From UBA4655 sp044337015 (GTDB lineage: Bacteria > Planctomycetota > Planctomycetia > Pirellulales > UBA1268): a DNA stretch of 13,812 nucleotides. The notes beneath the pieces are model-generated. The model saw only the letters and a program-made list of their open reading frames with translations. It was not told where the DNA came from and searched no databases. This document shows, one piece after another, positions 1-6,657 of this stretch. The stretch spans positions 1 to 13,812 of the forward strand of contig JBIIOJ010000056.1 of assembly GCA_044337015.1 (NCBI GenBank), written 5' to 3'. Within the stretch, counting starts at the first letter, position 1, and each line of letters opens with the position of its first letter. The position numbers and the translations under genes are program-made.

Positions 1-339
1 TACGAGGACGGCGTCGTAAAGCTTTCCGTTGGAAAGCCCGCAGGTCATCGCCACGCCGGCCGGCTGCGTGACGTGGAAGTTCGTGAGCGCGTAGCCGTCA
101 GCCGAGATGAGCACGCCAGAGCCGCCTCCCTGCTCTCCAGCGAAGATCGCGACCGCCGCCTTCGAAGCCGCCGCCGACACCTGCTCGCGGTGACGCTCGA
201 CGGCGAGCACCTCCGCAGGCACCTCGAGCAGGTCTCCATCGGCGGCCGTCGATACGGCCGCGAACAACACGGCGACCGCGCAGACCACCAGGGCGGGCGC
301 GGGGATCATATGGTCGAAGGTCGTGCGGGCGGACGTCAT
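1..339 (-). CDS. HtrA/DegP-type trypsin-like serine protease, N-terminal part (cut by window edge)
   Basis: The first 113 codons of an exported S1C-type serine protease are present; the gene runs off the left edge with no stop. Residues 12-33 form a hydrophobic signal segment ending in STAA, followed by a short charged linker. From residue 62 the trypsin-like fold begins (AVAIFAGEQGGGSGVLIS), and YALTNFHV (83-90) contains the catalytic histidine, His89, in the TNxHV context typical of HtrA proteases. The catalytic Asp and Ser and any PDZ domains would lie beyond the window. I chose the ATG at 339, 20 bases after the stop of the preceding gene; an in-frame ATG at 309 is possible but removes the only basic residues before the hydrophobic core. 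No strong ribosome site is seen. Its place at the end of the secreted-protein genes suggests envelope protein quality control or processing within the same transcript. Family assignment is firm; substrate is unknown. Confidence 0.85.
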   Translation of the reverse strand, partial: MTSARTTFDHMIPAPALVVCAVAVLFAAVSTAADGDLLEVPAEVLAVERHREQVSAAASKAAVAIFAGEQGGGSGVLISADGYALTNFHVTQPAGVAMTCGLSNGKLYDAVLV

Positions 340-359
340 GCTGGCTGCTCGGGAAGACT

Positions 360-1577
360 CTATCGTTCGATCCGCGGCTCGACGAGCACGACGCCGGGGG
401 ACGCCGGACCGCCGGCCCCCGGGCCCGATGGTGGGAAATCGACCGTGACGGTGAGCCGACGTCCGCCGTTGGCGTCGGCGACGACCGGCACCGGAGTCGA
501 CGGCTGCCCTCGATACACCTCGCGGCCGTCGATCGCGATCACGACGAGCGACGAGGACTCGGCAAGCGTCATCCCGACACTCCGTGCGTGCTCGGGCAAC
601 CGCCACTCGATCACGGTCCGCGGCCGGAGCCGCAGCCCCTCCCGCGCTCCGCCGCCCGCGGCTCCCGGGACGGCGACTTTTCGCGGCTCGAAGTGGGCCG
701 CGAGACCGTCGAGCGACTTGAAAATTCCAAACCAGGGCTCGACCTCCACCCGCTCGGGCTCGACCGCGACGAGCGACACGGTCCGCCCGGCGGCGAAGTC
801 GATTCGCCGCATCGCCGTCGACGGCACGCGGATCGGCTCGCCGGCGTCGAGGGCGATCACCATCTCGCCTCCCTCGATCGATATCCTCCGGGCGAGCAGG
901 CGTCCGCCGTCGAAGTCGACGACCACGGCCGGCGGAAGGCTGCCGCCCTGCCCGCCATCACGGGCCCTCAGCCACTTCAGCCCGATCACCCTCGACCGCT
1001 TTACTCGGATCGTCTCGTCGTCGAGGAGAACGTTCACCGCGTCCGGCTCGACCGCGACGATGGCGCACTCGACGAATTCGTTCTTTTCGGCGGAGCCGAC
1101 GACGACGATGTCGCTCGTCATGGCCCGCTCCTGCCCGCCCTCGCGGAGCTTCTCGAGCCAGGCGGGGTCTTTCAAGACTCCCCCCTCCGCTCCGTCGGCG
1201 TCCGCGGCCAGGAAATCAGCCGTCTCGATCGAGCCGCGGGCGACCCGCACGGTCCGTCCGTCGCGGACGACCGATGCGGCGGTGTCGGTCACGGCCAAGT
1301 CGTCTCCTTCGAGCAACGAGCCGTCCACGAGGCCGACGCGAACGGGGCGATGCCTCGCCGGCGGCTGATCGGCCTGCTTCCAGGTGATCGAACGGACCTC
1401 GCGAATCGCCACCGACCGGGGCGACCCGTCCACGACGATTTCGAGCGACGCGTCGGCGAGCCGGGTGAGATCACCCGACGGCGACGTGCCGTCGGCCAGT
1501 TCCAAGGTGACATCGGCCGCCGCCGGGATCACGCCGAAGAAGGCGACGATGCACACGACGAAACATCGCAGCTTCAC
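360..1577 (-). CDS. Secreted beta-repeat protein with NPCBM-like C-terminal domain
   Basis: A 405-residue exported protein. The start is a GTG at 1577 that overlaps the upstream stop as GTGA, with AAGGGG a few bases before it. Residues 1-21 are a signal peptide (MKLRCFVVCIVAFFGVIPAAA, cleavage near AAA-D). The body has about four similar beta-rich units near residues 23-66, 79-122, 156-202 and 216-262. Each begins with a strand plus an acidic or glycine turn (LELADG, VGLVDG, VVVDFDGG) and ends with a V/I-rich strand such as VRSITW or VIGLKW. The C-terminal third (about 290-395) has the pattern of a jelly-roll NPCBM-like domain: RLRPRTVIEWRLPEHARSVG, then VVIAIDGREVYRG, then RLTVTVDFP. NPCBM domains are carbohydrate- or ligand-binding-like, but no binding site can be pointed to here. 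It is probably in the periplasm or on the surface, and is followed 20 bases later by the protease gene. The precise function is unknown. Confidence 0.85.
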   Translation of the reverse strand: MKLRCFVVCIVAFFGVIPAAADVTLELADGTSPSGDLTRLADASLEIVVDGSPRSVAIREVRSITWKQADQPPARHRPVRVGLVDGSLLEGDDLAVTDTAASVVRDGRTVRVARGSIETADFLAADADGAEGGVLKDPAWLEKLREGGQERAMTSDIVVVGSAEKNEFVECAIVAVEPDAVNVLLDDETIRVKRSRVIGLKWLRARDGGQGGSLPPAVVVDFDGGRLLARRISIEGGEMVIALDAGEPIRVPSTAMRRIDFAAGRTVSLVAVEPERVEVEPWFGIFKSLDGLAAHFEPRKVAVPGAAGGGAREGLRLRPRTVIEWRLPEHARSVGMTLAESSSLVVIAIDGREVYRGQPSTPVPVVADANGGRRLTVTVDFPPSGPGAGGPASPGVVLVEPRIER

Positions 1578-2677
1578 GGCCCCTTCGCTTTCGTGGGCGA
1601 CTGGGCCTGTTCGCCCGTCGCGAGACGCTTGAAGTACTGCTCGATCGCCTCACGATAGTGCGTCGGGAACTCGCGGCCGATTTGCTGCAGCGCCTCCTCC
1701 CGCTCGTGCGGCGGCAGGTTGCCCCAGCCCTCGCCGTCGCTGATGTCACGCTTGGTCACCTCGCCAGGGCCCTTGCCACCGGCCGGCATGCTGTCCTGCA
1801 TCGGCTTCGACCCCTGACCGCCGCCGGACGATCCGCCACCGCCTCCGCCGCCCTGCTGCTGCGACTCGCTCTGCTGCTTCTCGATCTTCTCGATGAGCTT
1901 GTCGAGCGACTCGATCACGCCATCCTGCACCGACCTCGTCGTGGGCCCGGCGCGGCCGAATGAAAGACGACGGGTGATGTCCCGCATGCGGCGAGCGATG
2001 TGGTCGAGCGAATCGTCCTCGAGCGAATCGAGATCCTTCCGCATGAGGGTTGCGAGCCGCTCGTACCGGACCGGCAGCTCCGAACCGCGCTCGAGCAGCC
2101 TGTCGAGCGTCTCGATGGCAGGCTCGACGTCGAGGAGCCAGTGCTGGCAGCTGGCCTTCGCGAAGAGCAGCGTAGCAGGGTCGACGCTCGTGCGAACGTC
2201 GAGCGACGACAGGAGCGGCATCGCGTCATCGAAGAGCCCGCACCTTACGAGGTGCCTCGCCACGTGGAGCTGCACGGACTCGCGAAGGAAAGCGTCCGGC
2301 GGGCCCGCATTCGAATCGGCAAGCAGCCAGACGATGTCTTCCTTGGCAACCGCCCCGGGAGGCTCCAAGCCTGCGAGCTTCGCGACCCGCGGGTCGACGA
2401 CGGCGAGGGCCGCGACGATCCGGTCGAGCCTGTCGGATGCCCCGGCCGCAGTGAAGGCCTCCACCGCCTTTCGCCGAGCCTCCGGCCCGGGCGCGACATT
2501 CTCGAGAAAACGCTCGAGCCGCGTGCGAACCTCGGCGTCCGACGGGCTCGTCCAGCTTGCGGTCGCAGCCGCCCCATCGGTGGCGACACTCTCGGCGAAT
2601 GCCGATGGTTCGAGGACGATTGCCGCCGCCGCGGCCCACGCGGCGATCACCGCACGCCTGCCGCACTGACGGGTCAT
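1574..2677 (-). CDS. Secreted planctomycete protein of unknown function with Gly-rich linker and conserved GWGxLPP tail
   Basis: A 367-residue protein. I chose the ATG at 2677 because it starts a clean signal peptide (basic start MTRQCGRR, hydrophobic core to about residue 28, PSAFA cleavage site) and has GAGGAGG just upstream. An in-frame ATG at 2719 would put 14 polar residues ahead of it. Residues 35-255 are helical, with repeated Leu/Ala/Arg spacing that could form a helical-repeat (TPR-like) scaffold, though no clear TPR signature is present. A linker at about 270-310 contains QQQ, a run of seven Gly and more Gly/Ser. The tail (317-353) contains GWGNLPPHEREEALQQIG followed by FPTHYREAIEQYFKRLA, a block I recognise as recurring at the ends of planctomycete secreted proteins; its role is unknown. 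The stop overlaps the next gene as GTGA, so the two are probably translated together. A 120-base spacer precedes this gene, the largest gap in the cluster. Confidence 0.85.
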   Translation of the reverse strand: MTRQCGRRAVIAAWAAAAAIVLEPSAFAESVATDGAAATASWTSPSDAEVRTRLERFLENVAPGPEARRKAVEAFTAAGASDRLDRIVAALAVVDPRVAKLAGLEPPGAVAKEDIVWLLADSNAGPPDAFLRESVQLHVARHLVRCGLFDDAMPLLSSLDVRTSVDPATLLFAKASCQHWLLDVEPAIETLDRLLERGSELPVRYERLATLMRKDLDSLEDDSLDHIARRMRDITRRLSFGRAGPTTRSVQDGVIESLDKLIEKIEKQQSESQQQGGGGGGGSSGGGQGSKPMQDSMPAGGKGPGEVTKRDISDGEGWGNLPPHEREEALQQIGREFPTHYREAIEQYFKRLATGEQAQSPTKAKGP

Positions 2678-2797
2678 GATCCTCCTCGCCGGACTGCGTC
2701 CATCTCTCCGGACTGACAACGCTCAAAGCATACCGCGGTCGGCCCCCGGCGGCGAGAAAATCGGCCGTGCGGCGGTGAAACCGCTCCGCGACACCGG
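2678..2797. other. 120-base internal spacer of the cluster
   Basis: This is the only sizeable gap between genes of the operon. No open frame with coding character is visible. It holds the ribosome site of the next gene and two direct copies of CCGGACT (2689-2695 and 2709-2715) spaced exactly 20 bases apart. I see no convincing -35/-10 pair and no hairpin followed by a T-run, so neither an internal promoter nor a terminator can be claimed. Confidence 0.5.
2681..2687 (-). promoter_or_regulatory. Strong Shine-Dalgarno site for the secreted helical protein gene
   Basis: Read on the minus strand this is GAGGAGG; its GAGG core ends 6 bases before the ATG at 2677. It is among the best ribosome sites in the cluster and supports the 2677 start over the upstream ATG at 2719. 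Most other internal genes are started through overlaps with the preceding stop codon. Confidence 0.6.
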
Positions 2798-4456
2798 TCA
2801 CTCGGTCCGCCCGCTCGCGATGTCCCGGGCCGCCCGCTCGACCTTCACTTGCCGCTCTCCCAGCCGCTGGATCGCGTCGACCAAGTCCGGCTCCTCGGCC
2901 TGCTCGACGCCGTCGGCGAGCAGCTGGGAAAACCGCTTCGTGCGGGTGTTGATCCTCATCTGGAGCGTGCGGATCATCTTGAGCTCCGAAAGCTTGTCGA
3001 CGAGCGGCTGCTCGCCGGGCTGGGCCGGCCTTCCTCCCCCCTGCCCTTCTTCCTGTTTCTGCGCCTGGTCCCGCTGCGCCTTCTCGAGCGCCGCAAGCAT
3101 CTCCTCCAGGCTCGTCACGATGTCCTGCACGATGCCGCGGGTCGTGCCGCCGACGTCCCCGCGGCCGAGCCGGGACGCCGACTGAAGACAGTCGAGCCGC
3201 ACCTGTTCGAGGGCCTCGGGAATCGCGACGGCCGAGCCATCGTCCCGAACGAGGACGAGCGCTTTCGCGGCGTCGGCGGCCACGGCGGATTGCTCGCGCG
3301 AGAGCCGCGCCGCCTCGAGCTCCCTCTCCCGAAGCTGTCCGGCCGTCTCGCCGCCCGCCGAGCTGTCGACCGCCGCGGCGAGCTTCTCGCAGCCCGAAAG
3401 CACCGCCTTCTCCGCCCGGAGCATCGACCGCAGACGCGTTTCGAGCTGGACGAGCAGCCGCTCGACCTCCTCCTCGCGCACCTGCCGCAGGATCTCCTCG
3501 AGCTCCGCCCTCGCGGCCTCGAGTTCCTCGATCGCCTTCTCCTGCCTCTGCCGCGCCTCCTTCCCTTGGCTCTCTTCGAGCCGCTCCTCGGCCTGTTTCA
3601 TCCGCTTCCGGGCGGTCTCGAGCCGCTTGTGCGTCCGCCGGGCCCGGGAGGCCTCGTCGTCGCCGTCGTCGCCCCGCGGTTGGTTCGAATCCGACGATGC
3701 CCCGCCCTCCGCCTGCTCTTCTCCCTCTTCGCCCTTCCCCTCGCCGGACTTGCCGCCGGCCTTCCCGTCACCCGCCTGCGGCGGCGATTCCTTGCCCGGC
3801 GATTCCTTCTCCTGGGATTCTCCGCCCTGGGATTCCTTCCCAGGCGTTTCCGTGCCGGACGACGGGTTCCGCGAGTCGAGCCGCTTGGCGAACCCGTCGA
3901 TCTCCTCGGAAAGCCCCCGCGTGTCGTCGGCGAGCTTCGCCTGCCTCTCCGCGAGCGGTCGCGGCGCGGCGCCGGACTCGGTCGAACCCTCGATGTCCCG
4001 CTGCCGGGCGATGAGCTTGGCAAGCTTCGCGAGGTGACGCTTCACCTCCTCCTTGGTGTTCGACAGCCGGCGATCAGAGTCGCCCGATTCGAGGAGTTCA
4101 AGGAGGAGTCGCATGTTCTCGATCGCCCCTCCCTGGGCCGATCCGGCCTTGATGAGCTGTCCCTCCTTGAGAAGCCCGACGATGTTCGCGAGCCTCGCGT
4201 CGATGTCGAGATCGTTCGACTGCTCGAACGCCCTCCGCAGGAGCCCGGCCCGCCGCGGATCGCTCGGGGACAGCAGGTCGGCGAGCCGCAGGAGAGACCG
4301 TTCCAGGTCGCGGAACTGCGCCGTGAGCGACTCCTGGCGTTCTTCGAGCGGCGGCTGGGGCTCCGGCATCGCCCAGGCTGGGCAGCCGACCGTCATCACG
4401 ACGAGTCCCAACCCGAAAGAAGCGAAACCGGAAAGGGTGAAGCGGAGTCGAGTCAC
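2798..4456 (-). CDS. Secreted coiled-coil protein of the MoxR/VWA cluster
   Basis: A 552-residue exported, highly charged helical protein. It starts at a GTG (4456) overlapping the upstream stop as GTGA. Residues 1-29 are a signal peptide ending in the AXA motif AWA; a cysteine at 25 sits in TVGC, a poor lipobox, so signal peptidase I cleavage is more likely. Residues about 35-195 are helical. A low-complexity acidic/Gly/Ser/Lys linker follows (about 200-270), including tandem five-residue units such as PGKES, QEKES and PGKES. A long predicted coiled coil then runs from about 275 to 345 (KRMKQAEERLEESQGKEARQ and onward). The C-terminal part contains PLVDKLSELKMIRTLQMRIN, a block I know from planctomycete homologues. 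Such proteins are often labelled SMC-like because of the coiled coil, but there is no ATPase head here. It is probably a periplasmic scaffold or partner of the membrane proteins encoded upstream. Function unknown. Confidence 0.85.
   Translation of the reverse strand: MTRLRFTLSGFASFGLGLVVMTVGCPAWAMPEPQPPLEERQESLTAQFRDLERSLLRLADLLSPSDPRRAGLLRRAFEQSNDLDIDARLANIVGLLKEGQLIKAGSAQGGAIENMRLLLELLESGDSDRRLSNTKEEVKRHLAKLAKLIARQRDIEGSTESGAAPRPLAERQAKLADDTRGLSEEIDGFAKRLDSRNPSSGTETPGKESQGGESQEKESPGKESPPQAGDGKAGGKSGEGKGEEGEEQAEGGASSDSNQPRGDDGDDEASRARRTHKRLETARKRMKQAEERLEESQGKEARQRQEKAIEELEAARAELEEILRQVREEEVERLLVQLETRLRSMLRAEKAVLSGCEKLAAAVDSSAGGETAGQLRERELEAARLSREQSAVAADAAKALVLVRDDGSAVAIPEALEQVRLDCLQSASRLGRGDVGGTTRGIVQDIVTSLEEMLAALEKAQRDQAQKQEEGQGGGRPAQPGEQPLVDKLSELKMIRTLQMRINTRTKRFSQLLADGVEQAEEPDLVDAIQRLGERQVKVERAARDIASGRTE
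3784..3858 (-). repeat. Tandem 15-base repeat encoding five-residue Lys/Glu/Ser units
   Basis: Five successive 15-base units share the core GCGATTCCTT, with variants such as GGGATTC and GCGTTTCC (unit starts 3784, 3799, 3814, 3829, 3844). They lie in frame in the secreted coiled-coil gene and encode xGKES-like pentapeptides in its flexible linker. Units one to four are nearly identical over their first half; the fifth is diverged. The period keeps the reading frame, so unit number could vary without breaking the gene. Confidence 0.8.
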
Positions 4457-6657
4457 GGTTTCTCGAGCAGCTCTCGTGCCCTCTCCTTCTGACGTTTCAG
4501 CGTTTCATCGCGGATCGCTTCCTGCGTCCGGATCGCGGACCGCAGGAGCTCCACCACTTCGTTGAAGGTCTCGAGCTGCATCATTCTATCCAGCACGCTT
4601 CGCATTCGCACGAGCACGGCGTCGACCTGGGCGAGCAGGGCGGCCTGGGTCGTCGCGGCCGCGACCGCCTGTCGGCAGGAAGCCTGAAGCCGGGGCAGGT
4701 CGGAGGCGGCGATCTCCGCGAGCGGCGAGGCGATCTGCGCGAACAACCGCGTGTCGAGCTCCTGGGTCAGCAGTCCGTTGTTGTCGAATTCCCGGCGGAT
4801 CAGCAGGAAGGCGTCGGCGATCTCCCCCGTCTCTCCGGCGGCACGCGCGGCCGCCTCGCCGGTTCGCGACGCCGACGCAGACCCCTCAGCCGCCGCGAGC
4901 TGCCCGCGGGCTGCGGTCATTTCCTCGAACACGTTCTCGAAACGCCTTCGCAGCACGAGCTCTCGGGCCTCGAGCATCGCCACGAGCGAGTCGACGGAGA
5001 CCACCTCGAGGTTCCATGCATCGCTCGCGGCGACCTGCGGCGCGCCATCGAGCGCACACGTGTCGGCCGCCGTCGCCGTCACCACGAGCAAGTCGCCGAC
5101 GGCGACTCCGACCGCCTCGAGCGGCACGATTTCCGGATCGGATTCCGAGAGATCGAGCCGCGGACTGCCGGCGGCGAGCCGCGCGATGGGGAACGTCTTC
5201 TCGGGCTGCGGGGATGCGGAGCCCTTCTCTGCGACGGCCGGCGAGCCGCCCTTCCTCCCGAGGCGTCGAACGACGGCGGCCGCCGCACCGAGCGCATGGT
5301 CATCGGTGATCGTGCCGACGAGCGGGATTTTCGCCTTCGGGGTGACGGCGTTCGAGATCCCGAGCATCCGCAGGGCGACCTGCGGCGGCTGATCGGGAAC
5401 GGCGGCGAGGCGGAAGGCGATCGGGCGAAGGTTCGAGAGACCATCGGTGTCGGTGAGGCTCACGGTGACGAGGCGATCGTCGTCTAGCCGCGGGATGGTT
5501 CCCGAGATCGCCGTGGGAACGGCCCCGTCGGACGCGGCTTCCTCGAGGGCCGCGAGCGTCTGCGACGCCCCCCCTTCCCCGTCGGTCATCGGCGATTGCG
5601 ACGCGGATCGCGTCGCAATCGATGCCTTTCTGAGCGGCTTCGTCGAGCCGCAAGTGACCGTCACGGCGGCGCCTCGCGGAACCTGCACGACCGCCGAAGC
5701 AGGCACCGTCCTGAGGCCCCCCCCGAGATAGTCGGGCAGCGTGTAGCCGATCTCGATGCCGCTCGCGGCCGGGGGATCGAGCACCCTCAGCAGCAGTCCG
5801 TCGAGCCGCGCGTCTCCGCCGCGGATCGCGAGCCGCACGTCCTCGCGGAGCCCCTCGATCACGTGGCCGAAGACCTGCCCATCTTCCGTCAGACCGCCGC
5901 GGCTTCCCATCCGCTCGCTGCGGCTGGAGTCTCCCGAGCGGATCCGCAGGTCGACGACCTGCGGGATCCGTCCGGTGGCCCGCGCGAGCACCTCGATGTC
6001 GGCGCCCCGCGCGGCGACCCGCACGCCGTTCTGGAAGTCGATCGCCTCGAGCGAGGTCTCCCTCGGCCAGTGCTCGTCCTGCAGAAGCAGCACCCGACGG
6101 GCCCAGAGCCCCGTCGCGGCCGGCGCAGCTGCGGCCATCGCCGCGACGCTCGCCACCGCGGCCATGCCGCCCGCGAGGAGCATCGAGAGGGCGGCCGAAC
6201 GAAAAAGCCTCCCGATCCGGATCGTGGGAAGCCGGTCCATCGCCGAGCGGATCGTGCGGGCGAGCAGTTCGGGATCGGTCGGCGCGTGCGGACGGTCGAC
6301 CGCAGTCGACAGGCTGTCGGCGAACTCCGCGTGATGCCGCTCGACGAGCAGCGCGAGATCCCGGTCGGCCAGCGGCACCCGCAGCCGGCCGAAGAGCTTC
6401 ACGACGAGCACCCAGGCAACCACCGCGGCGAACACGGCGACCGCCGCGGCACGGGCCGCAACGGGCGGCTCGAGCCACCAGTCGATCACGAGCGACGCCC
6501 AAAAGAAGATGGCCACGGCGAGCATCGCGATCGCCGCCGCCTCGATCCGGATCCAGAACCACGTGCGACGTCGGAGCCTCTGGAACAGCCGGCGGAACGG
6601 CTCCATGTCGATGCCGGTGGCGGCGGGCGGGCCGATGGCGGTCGGGGAATCGATCAT
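4453..6657 (-). CDS. Membrane-anchored DUF4175-like protein
   Basis: A 734-residue protein. The start is the ATG at 6657, which overlaps the upstream stop as ATGA and has GAGG 5 bases before it. There are probably three membrane helices: residues 37-58, 68-88 and 154-177. Between the second and third lies DRDLALLVERHHAEFADSLS (about 98-117), which resembles the N-terminal region of DUF4175-type proteins. The large part after helix 3 is extracytoplasmic and beta-rich in its first half. It includes IEIGYTLPDYLGGGLRTVP and VPRGAAVTVTC, which look like an immunoglobulin-like segment of this family, and PDQPPQVALRMLG with TITDDHALG further on. The last 170 residues are helical and Glu/Arg/Ala-rich, suggesting a coiled coil that could bind the secreted coiled-coil protein encoded next. 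The stop overlaps that gene as GTGA. The DUF4175 link is from pattern memory and is tentative; no enzymatic motif is visible. Confidence 0.8.
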   Translation of the reverse strand: MIDSPTAIGPPAATGIDMEPFRRLFQRLRRRTWFWIRIEAAAIAMLAVAIFFWASLVIDWWLEPPVAARAAAVAVFAAVVAWVLVVKLFGRLRVPLADRDLALLVERHHAEFADSLSTAVDRPHAPTDPELLARTIRSAMDRLPTIRIGRLFRSAALSMLLAGGMAAVASVAAMAAAAPAATGLWARRVLLLQDEHWPRETSLEAIDFQNGVRVAARGADIEVLARATGRIPQVVDLRIRSGDSSRSERMGSRGGLTEDGQVFGHVIEGLREDVRLAIRGGDARLDGLLLRVLDPPAASGIEIGYTLPDYLGGGLRTVPASAVVQVPRGAAVTVTCGSTKPLRKASIATRSASQSPMTDGEGGASQTLAALEEAASDGAVPTAISGTIPRLDDDRLVTVSLTDTDGLSNLRPIAFRLAAVPDQPPQVALRMLGISNAVTPKAKIPLVGTITDDHALGAAAAVVRRLGRKGGSPAVAEKGSASPQPEKTFPIARLAAGSPRLDLSESDPEIVPLEAVGVAVGDLLVVTATAADTCALDGAPQVAASDAWNLEVVSVDSLVAMLEARELVLRRRFENVFEEMTAARGQLAAAEGSASASRTGEAAARAAGETGEIADAFLLIRREFDNNGLLTQELDTRLFAQIASPLAEIAASDLPRLQASCRQAVAAATTQAALLAQVDAVLVRMRSVLDRMMQLETFNEVVELLRSAIRTQEAIRDETLKRQKERARELLEKP

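Noticed and set aside
73..1658. Plus-strand open frames opposite the protease and NPCBM-like genes
   Set aside because: They are Ser/Arg/Thr/Pro-rich and without domains, while the minus strand shows a protease His motif and signal peptides.
2849..4492. Plus-strand open frame of about 547 codons rich in Leu/Arg/Pro
   Set aside because: It is the antisense shadow of the coiled-coil gene; its Leu/Arg/Pro pattern follows from reading Glu/Lys/Gln-rich codons backwards.
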